Shown here: positions 1 to 11,777 of the stretch, piece after piece
Numbering within the stretch: the stretch's first letter is position 1
How the letters are laid out: each line of letters begins with the position of its first letter
Assembly: GCF_041381155.1 (NCBI RefSeq)
Contig: NC_091135.1
Coordinates: 2,610,490-2,674,489 of the forward strand
Direction: 5' to 3'
Origin: Argopecten irradians
Taxonomy: Eukaryota > Mollusca > Bivalvia > Pectinida > Pectinidae
Length of the DNA stretch: 64,000 nucleotides
Made by a program: the position numbers and the translations under genes
Notes under the pieces: model-generated
Seen by the model: only the letters and a program-made list of their open reading frames with translations
What the model was told of the DNA's origin: nothing
Databases searched by the model: none

Positions 1-229
1 GTGTATCGAGGATTGAAGGAATACTTATTTAGTTAGATTCAGCTAGATTTGGTAGATAATTGAATCGAAATTTAAAAGCGGATTGCGTTCATCTGAAGAA
101 TTAAGAGCTAGTTTGTGACAAAAATACAAATAAAATAAAATGAATGAATAATTTTGATAATAGAAAACAACAACAATAGACCATAATTGTATTGTTACGT
201 GTGATTTTCATCGATTTCGTGGTTTCCAG

Positions 230-342
230 GTGATCTCCTAGAAAACTATTGCCACGACGACAATCTGATGAATGTGGCCAGATTTGCTTTTGCCTGTACC
301 ATAATGCTTACTTATCCAGTGGAGTGCTTCGTCACAAGGGAG
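230..342 (+). CDS. SLC38A11-like: SLC38A11-like amino-acid transporter, internal exon (gene enters from the left)
   Basis: The exon lies between a 3' splice site (ttccag, ending at 229) and a 5' splice site (gag|gtaacc at 343). It holds two bases of a split Gly codon and then 37 codons containing ENYCHDDNLMNVARF, IMLTYPVECF and VTRE. These match the conserved block ahead of the last transmembrane helices in SLC38 sodium-coupled neutral amino-acid transporters (AAAP superfamily, plasma or endomembrane). The E-N-Y-C...L...RF and LTYPxECFVTRE pattern is closest to the SLC38A11 branch as I recall it. An open reading frame in another frame overlaps here but has no splice support. Upstream exons lie outside the window. 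Family certain to a high degree; subtype is inference. Confidence 0.85.
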
Positions 343-532
343 GTAACCACATCGTTCTGAAAGACTCTACATCGGACAAAATCAAAATCAAAATCTTAGC
401 ATTAAGGCTGATTGAATTCGGATTTATTCAAGACGATTCTGAAACACACTTTGCGCGTCACATTTAGTCTAAACCGTGTAACATAATCGTTGTTATATTT
501 GTTCCTTATTTAGAAAATATCTTACTTGTCAG

Positions 533-673
533 GTACTGTCAAATGCCTTCTTCCCAACTATGACGGAAGAACTACCCTTATCACGCCATATAGGCATCAC
601 GGTGGGCGTGGCCATCATAACTGTAGTCGTTTCCATGTCAACGGATTGTCTAGGAATAGTATTCACGGTAAAT
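533..673 (+). CDS. SLC38A11-like: SLC38A11-like transporter, penultimate coding exon
   Basis: An acceptor (cttgtcag, ending at 532) opens exactly 47 codons, in frame with the previous exon, which ends on a full codon (VTRE|VLSN). The donor is aat|gtaagt at 674. The peptide has a short loop (LPLSRHIG) and a hydrophobic helix (ITVGVAIITVVVSM) followed by DCLGIVFTVN, corresponding to SLC38 helix 9/10 and its DCLG motif. The last 12 coding bases and the donor are the first unit of a 53-bp minisatellite (662-987), so copies of this splice site continue into the intron. Using the first donor is the only choice that keeps the family sequence: a later donor would add intron codons, and a stop (cggtaa) is met at the next unit. 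Confidence 0.83.
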
Positions 674-987
674 GTAAGTATAACAGTGATAGCCAACCTA
701 CTTAGATATCAACCTTCACGGTAAATGTAAGTATAACAGTGATAGCCAACCTACTTAGATATCAACCTTCACGGTAAATGTAAGTATAACAGTGATAGCC
801 AACCTACTTAGATATCAACCTTCACGGTAAATGTAAGTATAACAGTGATATTCAAATAGCCAACCTACTTAGATATCAACCTTCACGGTAAATGTAAGTA
901 TAACAGTGATAGCCAACCTACTTAGATATCAACCTTCACGGTAAATGTAAGTATAACAGTGATAGCCAACCTACTTAGATATCAACC
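662..987 (+). repeat. 53-bp minisatellite, 6 copies, containing the exon end and 5' splice site
   Basis: Unit starts lie at 662, 715, 768, 821, 882 and 935. The period is 53 bp except for the fourth unit, which carries an 8-bp insertion (ttcaaata). Each unit begins ttcacggtaaat|gtaagt, that is, the last coding bases of the transporter exon plus a perfect donor. Units are otherwise near identical, so the expansion is recent. Confidence 0.97.
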
Positions 988-1426
988 TTGCGTACCATAT
1001 TTACTGTTAATATCCTTAAAACTTTTTGTTAAAGCGTTTAACTTATCATTTGTAATAATTTTAATTAACTGATTCGTTGATTTTCAAGATTTATAACAAA
1101 ATCGAATGGTTTTTCATATTTGGATAATCGTGAATAAAAATTCTATGTATATATAAATAACAGACAATTGGGCTTTATACGCTTTCCATAAATTTATGTT
1201 AACTGAAATGATTTGTTTTTCTCGGGTTAAGAATACAATGTGTACTACACGCATCATTGAAAATAATGCCTTTATCTTTATTATCAGAGATGGAGGCATT
1301 GCGTTTAATCTAATGCTTCACATGTTCCATGTGATTATATAAAGGACAAAACTATGGAATAACGTCATTTAAATGTTTCTGTACCTTACTGTTCGAGGTG
1401 TGAAAAGTTATGGTTAAATCCCACAG

Positions 1427-1720
1427 GGTGTATTGGTGGCTTGTCCCCTGGCGTTTATCATCCCACCCATTTGTGTCATGAAGCTTCGACAGGATCCACT
1501 CCTCAGCAAGAATAACATCGTACCCATCTTGGTGGCGATATTCGGAAGTCTAGTCGTCATCATTGGTGTAGTGATGGCAATACTGAACCTCTCGGAAGGC
1601 ATCCAATGCAGTCACGGTGTCGAGATGGCATATTGTCACAACCCACAACCTATCAGCCCCACTCATTTTACAAACTTCACTACTCCATCAACAAATTTGT
1701 CTTTAACACCGTCGTCTTAA
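1427..1720 (+). CDS. SLC38A11-like: SLC38A11-like transporter, 3'-terminal coding exon
   Basis: The acceptor is cccacag, ending at 1426. Ninety-seven codons follow, ending in TAA at 1718-1720. The start reads GVLVACPLAFIIPPICVMKL, joining TVN from the previous exon to give the LN-G-V-L-x-A-x-P-L family motif. A second hydrophobic helix (VPILVAIFGSLVVIIGVVMAIL) follows, then a short tail with CSHGVEMAYC. That C-x-H-G-x-E-M-x-Y-C tail is the feature that points to SLC38A11 rather than other SNATs (recalled family knowledge). The tail is rich in Thr, Ser and Asn with N-glycosylation-type sites (NFT, NLS), consistent with a non-cytosolic C-terminus. Intron before it is 753 bp and holds the minisatellite. 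No frameshift or stop is present, so the gene looks functional. Confidence 0.85.
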   Translation, partial: GVLVACPLAFIIPPICVMKLRQDPLLSKNNIVPILVAIFGSLVVIIGVVMAILNLSEGIQCSHGVEMAYCHNPQPISPTHFTNFTTPSTNLSLTPSS

Positions 1721-4700
1721 ATAGATTTATCAATGTGCAATTTGAATGTTTTTCTTTAATTTATTCCAGTTGTTTGACGTTCATGTTATTTATATGTGAT
1801 TATATCTAACTTTATTGTTTTACGTCAGTGTTCAATAGTCAAGAGAAGGGAGATAACTCTTCAATGCTTTTTGCTGCTACTGGCGAAATATTAATACGGA
1901 CATATGGATTCAATACATTGTACGTATAAAATCGAAAAATTATAGCTAATGCTATGTGCAGACGTTGAGGTATGTTTGGTGCGTTGGCAATAACTACAGC
2001 GTTGTTTATGGGAACATAAGGATCAGAGTTCGGATAATACTCATGTTACTTAAAACCAAACCAATATCCATTCCAGGTAAAAGAACCGAACGTTAACAGA
2101 TTTACCTCCCTTTTTATATCTGATTCATTGAATTTCGCTCAAAAAATTATTATCTTGCATTCTAAAATATCCCTTTAAGTAAGTTTTCAGAGCTCTAGGC
2201 TCTTACTTTGTCATTTTAACCGTGATTGTCCAGGAGGAAACACCAATTTATTACGACACTTAGTAAATTTCATTCAAAACATTCCTAGTTATTTTCAATA
2301 TTACTATTTTTTATCTAGCCAGCATAAAACAGATAGAATGTCTTAAATTCAATTTGCGAATTTGTAAAAATATTTTCTTTACTTTGACTTTCTCTCCGCT
2401 GGCGATGTAATATAATAAAGTCGGATACATTTGTTTGGCATGTCTATGGGTTTTGTTAGCAGACACAGAGAGTGTACCTAAGCTATCAGTCCACATTCCT
2501 AGATGAATCTCTGTTCATCTCTTTAGTAGTTGTTTGTCAGTATGCTTGAATTGTGATAAAATATTAATTATATCAATTGTATTTTCAACTTTGAAAAATG
2601 CCTCTATAGATAAAATATATATATAATATATATTTGAATTAAAACAAAATCGTATGAAATATGTTGAGTTGTCTTACTTTTTTCGTTTAAAAATCTACTC
2701 TGCAAACTGTTTTAAGGTTCGTCATGTGGGAAATTGTGATGTGAAAACACGCGCCTTAATATCTTATTGAATAGTGAAATTGACAATAAAAGGGCAAGCT
2801 GTAAAAAGATTATATTTATTGACATCAAATAAAACGACATTTCATGTAATGATAATAATTATGATACTAGCCGCCATATTAATTACTATTTTCTAACATT
2901 AGTGGACGACAAAGCCAAAAAACTACAAAGTATCTGAAATACGTCATACATATCTTACAGTTAATTTCATAGAGTTATTAAACATATCAAAAAGTAGTGA
3001 TACAACTAATGCCGCTTTGTATTTCTGAGAGCCTCGGCAATGTTCATGGGATGTTGTTCTCAATAAGTTATTCATTATGAGGTACATGTGTTGTTACAAA
3101 ATTGTTTATGACAAATACCCATGTGTAGAACACTGGTCGCATTTCCTGAAACGTATTTCTTTTAGAATGTATGCTGCTTGTTGGCAGTATTTGAATAAGT
3201 GTTATTTTACAAATTTAGTTCAATGTGAGTCTTAGTTATGAAAGTTATGAATACTTTCTTAGGCTCACGTTTATTTCGTCTGCCTGCAAATAATAGTTGT
3301 GATAGCAAAGTCATCTCGAATCCATTTTGACCATGATCTGCTAACCCGAGAAATAATTACACTGTACTATTACTTTATATTTGTAATAGATATGTATTTA
3401 TGCTAACATTAGGAAATCATTTTCATCAAGCGCATGCCATTTAAACATTCATTTAAGGAAACAGAATGAAAAGCATACAAATGCGATAGAAAGAGTTGAC
3501 GCTACTTATTCAAGCTTTCTGACATCTGATTCAAGTATTATATGGATGATTCAGACAAAGCATTGCATGCTCTTGCACATGAGTACATTTCACATTTTCA
3601 ATAGAAACATGAACCTAGCCTCTGGACAAAACAAGGTGTGATGTCGTCAAAGCAAGGAGATTAGTAGAACGAATAAGTGTACCCGGCCTGCTACATGTAT
3701 ACCTTTCGGCCGGGTACGAATTGGTCCCTATGTGTCGTAGTGGAGCGCTGCCTCCGAAAATCACTCGGGCACAGTTTTCTATACTTTTTTGTAGGTTTCC
3801 AATTATTTTATCCGTATACATGCATTTACATATTATTTTTGTCCAAAACAAACAGAACTACCATTCTTAATATCTACTGTACCGCTCAAACTACGTCATA
3901 TTCACAATTTCTGGACTTGCCGTAAAAATCCCCTTCAGAAAGACCTTCATATGTATTACGTAATAAAATAATGCCTCGGTGGGAATTTGATAATCTGTTT
4001 AGTCCAGTGTTATTGCCTAGTAAGTAAGCGATATCGAACAAGTAAGATGAAATGCAAATAAACGTTTTATGGCGGTTTTCATAATCATTACTTTGCTCCA
4101 TTAGCAGTAATAGGCACCAATTGTAGCTCTAAAGACGACATCATTTTCTGTCTAAAAGTCTTTTAAGCTACAATATTGCAGCTAGGAGATTAGTGATATA
4201 TGGATAGACATGGCAAAAGTACAAATATGAACCGATGTGTATATCTAAAAGTTATTCATTTTACCAAAACCTTATGATAATATTACTCTATAACACATTG
4301 ACTGTAGACCAGCCGAGTTTGTAGGCGACTTAATTACGTCAAAATAGTTTTTGCTGGGATATAATTTAGTAATTTAGAGTTTGATTCTTCTGTAGGAATG
4401 CCAGTGGTTTTCGCTACAATTAATTTTAATTGACTGGTTCGTTCTATTTTTGCATTAAAAATACTTGTAATGTATTTATTCCTATATTTCTATGTACCTG
4501 TGTGAGGACATAGAATTGGGTAATCCCATGTCTTATTCTGTCCAATAACAAACGATCATGGACTAAGTATGTTAGAAATAAAACAATATACAAAAATATA
4601 GTTTTATGTTAACATTTATCGCAGTGAATCATAGTTATAACATTTAACAAGGCACAAAAGCATCTGACAACTTTCATTTATGCAAACATGCAAATATAAG

Positions 4701-6148
4701 CTATTGCTATGTAGAAGTTTAAGTGATTTCTTTACTGTTTCTACACTACTTAAAGCCAACTTTTTTCGTAAGTAGCTTACGTTTGCGAATTTCGCTTTCA
4801 GTTTTTCTTCCTCACCTACAGTGGAAGGCACTTTTATCAGTGAAAATAAATCCCGGAGTATTAAAACGGAAATCGCAAAGTAACATACTAGAAAAAGAAC
4901 GTCGGCTTTCAGCAGGCAAAATATCTCATACTGCTGGCGGTATTTTACAATCGATAGTCATTGAATGTAATTCACCATTACATCATCCTTCACGAAGAAT
5001 ATAGAGCACTTCAAAAAACCTCATACTGAATACTGATAGCAGTGATGGGCTGACGATTGTCAACTTAACACAAAACATTCAATATAACATCTCCTGAAAC
5101 CAATTTTTAAAATCATTTCCTGTTACATCATTATCCTCCGAGAGTTGAAACTCGTATTATCCCTAGTAAATCTAAAGTTGAAATTAGTAGGTTTTTTCCA
5201 TTCAATACATCTACTTCTTAAATGTAAAATTGCGCTCATCTTTTAAAAGAAATTCGATTACATTGGTAAATGGTTTCTAGAATGTATCAAAAATATCATT
5301 GTTATTCTATAAAATAGATATTAAGAGCTTGTATAGAGGAACTTTAACAATAAACATGAATAGAGGATTGGTGGTTTTAATTGCAGTAAAAATATTCAAA
5401 ATAACAAGAATAAAGTTAGTACCATTGACAACAAAACATTCTTTGTACTTCAAGTGACAAAAAGTGAACATTTAACATTTTTTATTGACCGGGCTATTTG
5501 TATGTGCCTTATCTATTAAAGACGGATAATATTCTTTAAGAATATATGGACGTAATTACAGAAACGTATATAAAATAAATATCAATGAGAATATAGGACT
5601 TTGTGAATGCTTTTAAGCAACATGAACATAACTGAGTTGAAATGTTTATACAAATACGTGAACTCTATCTGTGTTTTACAGAAGAAATGGACGGAGTAGA
5701 GAGTCTTCACAACATCTAACTTAGTGTGACGATACATAGTCCATATGTGCGTTCCTACTTCACATTGGTAGCACGAAATTTTCTTCGGACGCAGATGCGC
5801 GTCCTCAAGCGCTTAGGTACTTCATGATGCGTTAAAGAGAATATGCACCGATAAACGCCATCGAGCAGATGCCTATGCAGGCTTGGATGGACTGACGTGT
5901 TTCTCCTAATGTTCATCACGATGTCTACATATGACTAGATTCATTTGATATTCTTGTATCAAAATATCATCAATAAAATGTTCATAGATAGAACTGCTCT
6001 TCCAGCGAAATTGAAAGTTCGTGGACGGTTTCTTTATGTAAGTAAAAAAGCGTCAATAAAATGTAAACTCCTACCGTTTGAAATGTAAACTCCTACCGAT
6101 GCAAAACCTCGGTTTTTTTTCATTATTACAATTAATGATTTCACAACA
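1721..6148. other. Intergenic region without recognised gene
   Basis: The first few hundred bases are presumably the 3' UTR of the transporter. Open frames here are at most 93 codons, unspliced and compositionally like AT-rich noise. The only structured piece seen is a perfect 10-bp inverted repeat with a 19-base loop at 3679-3717 (gtacccggcc / ggccgggtac), followed by a locally GC-richer patch to about 3770. A near-perfect direct duplication (aaatgtaaactcctaccg) sits at about 6059-6098. Confidence 0.6.
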
Positions 6149-6730
6149 TCAATACAAATATCGCTGATAGAATGCTTCTGGATTTTTCTTCACATTGTGT
6201 ATAGCCATTTCATTCTCTTTGTCGGCACTTTCGTCACTATGCCAATCAGACGAATGGAAATCTGTCCGATGAGACCTCGACCCCGTCCCTGTAGAATAGT
6301 CCACGTCTGATAACTGTGTTTGTTTGTACGGAGGTCTGGTTGGCTGGCCGTAACTTTCTGGGTAAGTGTTATTGTATCCATAGTCGGGAGAAGCTCTATC
6401 ATAGTAAGAATCATCATTCAGATTCGCACTTTGTTTGAACGGTGGCCGCAGTGGTTTTTCCTGACTCTGGTTACGGTCATACTTGGGACTATACGAGTCT
6501 CGACTTCCTTTTGATATAGGTGTCTGTGACGTTTTTGTACTCCCTACATCTGACGTACTTCCGTTGCACATCTCCATCCACGGTCCGACAGGTTTACGTT
6601 TGGACTTGGGGTTGTCTTCCTTAGAACCACAGCAACAATTCCACAGTATACAACAGAGAATGATGCCGCCCACGATAGAACCAAAGCCGACAGCCAGTCC
6701 TATGATGGCGTCCTGTTCCAGCTCAACCAT
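6149..6730 (-). CDS. Single-pass membrane protein exon, unrecognised family
   Basis: The frame gives 193 residues. Residues 8-31 form a Gly/Ile/Leu-rich membrane helix (AIIGLAVGFGSIVGGI...), followed at once by a cysteine cluster (CCILWNCCCG), a likely palmitoylation site, and a basic stretch (KSKRKP). The rest is a polar, probably disordered cytoplasmic tail rich in Ser, Asp and Tyr, with two related proline motifs (LRPPFKQ, TRPPYKQ) and an end of FYQRYLY. On this strand ATG directly follows a good acceptor (tttatctctcacag), so this is probably the last exon of a longer gene whose ectodomain exons lie at higher coordinates, with the helix as its transmembrane segment. Starting at the ATG is possible but not required. 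The layout recalls Shisa-like or receptor tails, but I cannot assign a family. Confidence 0.6.
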   Translation of the reverse strand: MVELEQDAIIGLAVGFGSIVGGIILCCILWNCCCGSKEDNPKSKRKPVGPWMEMCNGSTSDVGSTKTSQTPISKGSRDSYSPKYDRNQSQEKPLRPPFKQSANLNDDSYYDRASPDYGYNNTYPESYGQPTRPPYKQTQLSDVDYSTGTGSRSHRTDFHSSDWHSDESADKENEMAIHNVKKNPEAFYQRYLY

Positions 6731-7856
6731 CTGTGAGAGATAAAAGAAAATATCAAATGATAAGCTACCAAATTTGTGTGTGCAGTCTTATCAATATGAA
6801 ATCAAATTGACCAATAAAAGTAAAAAGAACAAATCTACAAAAATAAAATAGTTAATAAATAATATGCCAAAAATAATTTCATCTTTAAACTTAAAGATTT
6901 AAATTATGCGATTGATATACACACTTTTGTTTTTTTATTATCTTCCTATCTATATATCGGAGTTGTCACTGTAGCAGCTAGTGCATGATTCAAAGGCTTT
7001 ATTTGAACAACTTTAAATCTATCGACCTGCATATTTCCATTTCGGGGTTTGCAACTAAGTAAGGATTTGTAAAGCGGATAGAGCTGAAAGTGTTAAGTAC
7101 CATTTTGCCGAGAGAATCCTACCGATTCCGAAATAGAGATATATCTCCAAATTAAATGGTTGAGATTAAAATAAAATAATTGATAGACATTGTGTATATT
7201 CTTTTAAAACTCCTGGTTATGTTCTCCTCGAGCTATTTTTAGAGTCTGCGAACAAAGCCAGATGTTTTCTTTGTTAACTATTTTAACATTTACACTCCGA
7301 TTGAGTACAGACGCACGATTAAACTACACTTATGGAAATTCAAACTCAAACCATTCGTTTGTAAAAACACTCTTTTGTGATTGATTCCGATTTAGTTTAC
7401 AATACAGTAATATTTAGATTACAAGTCATTGCTTATAACAACAGCTGTAATACCTGATCGATGTCTAATAAAGCAAGCATTAGATGGACATGCGACTGGG
7501 AACACACCAACTATACTATAGTATCAATACCTGGACTAATAGCAAAGCCTAGTAACCCCTGATAAATATGTAGGCCGTGACATCAATATTGGTAAACTAG
7601 TCCTGATATATACATCAAAACAATTTGTACAGAAAAATAATCAAAACAACAGACGTACAATGTCGTGACAAAAATATTGGCCCAAATACAGTGTCGAGGG
7701 AAATGAAACAAAAGGTTGTAGAGAGACATCCATAATGACACATTGACAGAGGTGTTAATGAAGAGAAGTGTCACGTTCTCTTCTTCATACAAGTCGCCCC
7801 CAATGTAACAATTAAAGTCGGCTTCAGTAAACACACGAAAAGCATGGTATAGTGCT
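6731..7856. other. Non-coding stretch up to the foldback insertion
   Basis: Probably an intron of the minus-strand membrane-protein gene. A minus-strand open frame at 7583-7834 extends without stop to about 7864, the very edge of the inserted element. Its peptide (for example GGDLYEEENVTLLF) is less biased than typical AT-rich noise, but I recognise nothing in it and see no convincing splice sites. Confidence 0.4.
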
Positions 7857-7865
7857 TCAGAATAT
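7857..7865 (+). repeat. Left 9-bp target-site duplication (TCAGAATAT)
   Basis: Identical to 17866-17874 and immediately outside the inverted terminus of the 10-kb element. Confidence 0.88.
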
Positions 7866-9890
7866 GGAGGGCTGAAGTTGGTTGCGAGTTCCTAGTTCCT
7901 AGTTCCGTTTAATAAACGGAACTAGGAACCAGACCCGAGTTCCGTTTAACTTAAACGGAACTAGGAACCAGACCCGAGTTCCGTTTAACTTAAACGGAAC
8001 TAGGAACCAGACCCGAGTTCCGTTTAAGCTTATACGGAACTAGGAACCAGACCCGAGTTCCGTTTAACAAACATACTGGCCAACGAGCGGAGTTCCGTTT
8101 ATTAGGATTCCTATCTCTAACTGCATGTTCAATTACCTATTATATACAGGAATCGAACTTAGAGCTTCCATGAATAATATAGAACAGAATTAATATCTAT
8201 AACACAGATTTCCTTAAACGGATCTGATACCTAGACCTCAGTTCCGTTTAACTTAAACGGAACTAGGAACCAGACCCGAGTTCCGTTTAAGCTTATACGG
8301 AACTAGGAACCAGACCCGAGTTCCGTTTAACAAACATACTGGCCAACGAGCGGAGTTCCGTTTATTAGGATTCCTATCTCTAACTGCATGTTCAATTACC
8401 TATTATATACAGGAATCGAACTTAGAGCTTCCATGAATAATATAGAACAGAATTAATATCTATAACACAGATTTCCTTAAACGGATCTGATACCTAGACC
8501 TCAGTTCCGTTTAACTTAAACGGAACTAGGAACCAGACCCGAGTTCCGTTTAAGCTTATACGGAACTAGGAACCAGACCCGAGTTCCGTTTAACAAACAT
8601 ACTGGCCAACGAGCGGAGTTCCGTTTATTAGGATTCCTATCTCTAACTGCATGTTCAATTACCTATTATATACAGGAATCGAACTTAGAGCTTCCATGAA
8701 TAATATAGAACAGAATTAATATCTATAACACAGATTTCCTTAAACGGATCTGATACCTAGACCTCAGTTCCGTTTAACTTAAACGGAACTAGGAACCAGA
8801 CCCGAGTTCCGTTTAAGCTTATACGGAACTAGGAACCAGACCCGAGTTCCGTTTAACAAACATACTGGCCAACGAGCCGAGTTCCGTTTATTAGGATTCC
8901 TATCTCTAACTGCATGTTCAATTACCTATTATATACAGGAATCGAACTTAGAGCTTCCATGAATAATATAGAACAGAATTAATATCTATAACACAGATTT
9001 CCTTAAACGGATCTGATACCTAGACCTCAGTTCCGTTTAACTTAAACGGAACTAGGAACCAGACCCGAGTTCCGTTTAAGCTTATACGGAACTAGGAACC
9101 AGACCCGAGTTCCGTTTAACAAACATACTGGCCAACGAGCGGAGTTCCGTTTATTAGGATTCCTATCTCTAACTGCATGTTCAATTACATATTATATACA
9201 GGAATCGAACTTAGAGCTTCCATGAATAATACAGCACAGAATTAATTTCATTAACACAAATTCCCTTAAACGGATCTGACACCTAGACTCCAGAACTAGG
9301 AACCAGACCCGAGTTCCGTTTAAGCTTATACGGAACTAGGAACCAGACCCGAGTTCCGTTTAACAAACATACTGGCCAACGAGCCGAGTTCCGTTTATTA
9401 GGATTTCTACCTCTAATTGCATGTTCAATTACATATCATATACGGGAATCGCACTTAAAGCTTACATTCATAATACAGAACAGAATTAATATCTATAACA
9501 CAGATTTCCTTAAACGGATCTGACACCTAGACTCCAGTTCCGTTTAACTTAAACGGAACTAGGAACCAGACCCGAGTTCCGTTTAAGCTTATACGGAACT
9601 AGGAACCAGACCCGAGTTCCGTTTAACAAAAATACTGGTCAACGAGCCGAGTTCCGTTTATTAGGATTTCTACCTCTTATAAGATAATAAATTACATATG
9701 TTATAAAGGAATCTAGCTCTGAGCTTCAGGAACGATACAACTTATATAATTTATCTCTATAACACAGATTTTCTTAAACGGATCTGATACCTAGACCTCA
9801 GTTCCGTTTAATTTAAACGGAACTAGGAACCAGACCCGAGTTCCATTTAAGCTTTTACGGAACTAGGAACCAGACCCGAGTTCCGTATAA
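7866..9890 (+). repeat. Left arm of the 10-kb element: outer domain plus seven 263-bp units
   Basis: The marker caaacatactgg occurs at 8068, 8331, 8594, 8857, 9120, 9364 and 9627 (the last copy reads caaaaatactgg). Spacing is 263 bp except for one 244-bp unit. Within each unit a shorter block of about 40 bp repeats; it contains near-perfect palindromes such as gttccgtttaa-c-ttaaacggaac. Outer units are almost identical; the last two drift, and the innermost (9650-9790) carries a distinct filler that also occurs in the innermost right-arm unit. Confidence 0.95.
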
Positions 9891-10559
9891 CCCATCGCTT
9901 GCATAGACATTTGTAAAGCTCACCTGACCCGAAGGGCCCGATATCGAATATAATAATATGAGATATCTTATATAATGCGATTAAATTCTGGATGGACCTT
10001 GCTCCTTCAATAAATTTTAAATTGGCTTGCCATAGCATTTACTCATTTTAGCTCAACTGGTCCAAAGGACCGAGTTAAGTTATGCAATAGCGCGACGTGC
10101 GGCGTTGATGAATGAGACCGGAATTCCGTTGAAATTAAATGGAAATTCTAGGCAACAGACCGTTTAAGCCCAGTACATACGATTTTTACAGATATCTTTA
10201 TCTAATCCCCATGGTAAAAGGATTTTATTTTAAAATTTAAATCTAACAATGTTTTCTCGAAATATTCAGATTTCCAGATTATGTTTCTCCATTTATTTTT
10301 ATTTTTATGTGAAAGAGTATTTCAAATTTATATTTTTCTGATATTTTAATATTCTGTTAAATTGATGTGCATTTTATCGAACTTCAAGCATAAACCAAAA
10401 CTGCCTTTGAAATATACATGTATATTGTACCTATTGATCTTGGTTAAGAATATCCTTCCAGGAGTCAACAAAATAGATCACAAGGAAGCACCTGTTTTAT
10501 GAAGTAATTGTCACAAAAACAATTGGAAATAGTAAAACAGGCTCCACGATTTGCAATAG
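9891..10559. repeat. Degenerate arm remnants and a dispersed hairpin-bearing repeat
   Basis: The stretch agctcacctgacccgaaggg (about 9916) and agctcaactggtccaaagga (about 10049) resemble the ends of a widespread bivalve repeat that I recall as carrying 'agctcacctggcccgaaggg'. Around 10110-10170 weak copies of the arm motif (gaattccgtt...cagaccgtttaa) return. No gene is visible; the rest is AT-rich. Confidence 0.45.
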
Positions 10560-10602
10560 CGGTAGTACGGCGGCGTATTAGGGCCACTATATAATTTAAT
10601 TT

Positions 10603-10748
10603 ATCTTGTACGTACAAGTTATTTTCTTGTACGTACAACTTAGTATCTTGTACGTACAACTTAGTATCTTGTACTTACAAGTTAGTATCTTGTACGTACA
10701 AGATAGTATCTTGTACGTATAACTTAGTACTTGTACATACAAGTTGAG
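10603..10748 (-). repeat. Left CTTGTACGTACAAG palindrome array
   Basis: About seven units of 20-21 bp built on the perfect 14-base palindrome CTTGTACGTACAAG with variants. It is the mirror of the longer array at 12599-12953. Open reading frames here on either strand are a by-product of the 21-bp period. Confidence 0.93.
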
Positions 10749-10858
10749 TTGAACTGCTGTTCATCACCGCAGAATTGAGTCCTCTGCCTGATATTTTTCG
10801 TAATTAAAGATAGTCTGTCTACTTTTCATTGCTTCAAGCACGATCACAGGTTTATTAA

Positions 10859-11214
10859 AGATGCTCCACCGCCGACAGAGCATAAATGATATTCATCATT
10901 AGAACAATAATTGGTGTTTAATCGTGTATATATATGTCTAATTAACACAAAAACTAACATAAAATAATTAGTTTTGCCTTTGGTGCATGCGCAATCATTA
11001 CTCCATTCTATATAAGATATAGTGCCACGGAATTTTTTCGGGATGCAATTAATTATTTTTCATATTTTTAACTTGAATTAAAATTAGAAGCTCAAACTTT
11101 TCAATGGTGGTAATGGTGTAAAGTCAGTAACTTTTTTAACTGAAGAAAAATACAAAATCGTCTGCTCCTGTTTTTGATGGTGTAAAAATACCATTTGTCA
11201 GCGGTGGAGCATCT
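10859..11214 (+). mobile_element. TTAA-flanked MITE, family A copy 1 (356 bp)
   Basis: Termini AGATGCTCCACCGCCGAC and its inverse GTCAGCGGTGGAGCATCT are flanked on both sides by TTAA (10855-10858 and 11215-11218). Copies 2 (47864-48217) and 3 (59832-60189, inverted) share sequence end to end. TTAA targets are typical of piggyBac-type transposition, but these termini do not start with the usual CCC of that family, so the superfamily is open. Confidence 0.9.
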
Positions 11215-11519
11215 TTAACTTATTTGACAATATTCAAAATATAAATATATATTAATGAGGACAATATCTTTTTCACAATCATAATTTGAAATTGCCGGAT
11301 TATGAGTTGAAACTGTATAGTCACTTGCATTATTTTGAAACTGACACTGTATAGTTCCTTTCGAGGAAACTGTATAGTCGCTTGTTTTATAGATAAGATA
11401 TTTTAGTGATGAAATGTATATGATACATCTCCGATAAATGATAAGTTTTATCTATTAAAAAGAGGAGAAAACAAATTCGTAATTTTCTTCAGTAATTAAA
11501 GTTAAATACTTCATACTGG

Positions 11520-11765
11520 TGCCATTATTGGAAATGTTGGAGCATTTATTTTACATCAGAATATTAGTATTGAAAATAATTAACTGCCTCCGAAAAAAAT
11601 CCTAAGCATTATGCCCTAATTCGAACGAGTTACTGATTGCACTGATTGCAAAGACAACAAAGGCAAAACAAATTATTTCATATGTTTTTTTTTGTGTTTA
11701 TTAGACATATATACACACATCAATTATTGTCCAAATGATGATCATATTTATTACTCCGTTATAAA
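11520..11765 (-). mobile_element. Degenerate relic of MITE family A, inverted relative to copy 1
   Basis: Segments such as gaaaataattaactgc-(c)tccgaaaaaaatcc, tactgattgca and caattattgtccaa line up with copy 3 in the same order. Both terminal inverted repeats are lost. It lies about 300 bp from copy 1 in the opposite orientation. Confidence 0.65.
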
Positions 11766-11777
11766 CATTTACATGTA

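Noticed and set aside
249..467. 72-codon frame and the overlapping frame at 1606-1809
   Set aside because: They are out of frame with the SLC38 exons, which have splice sites and family motifs.
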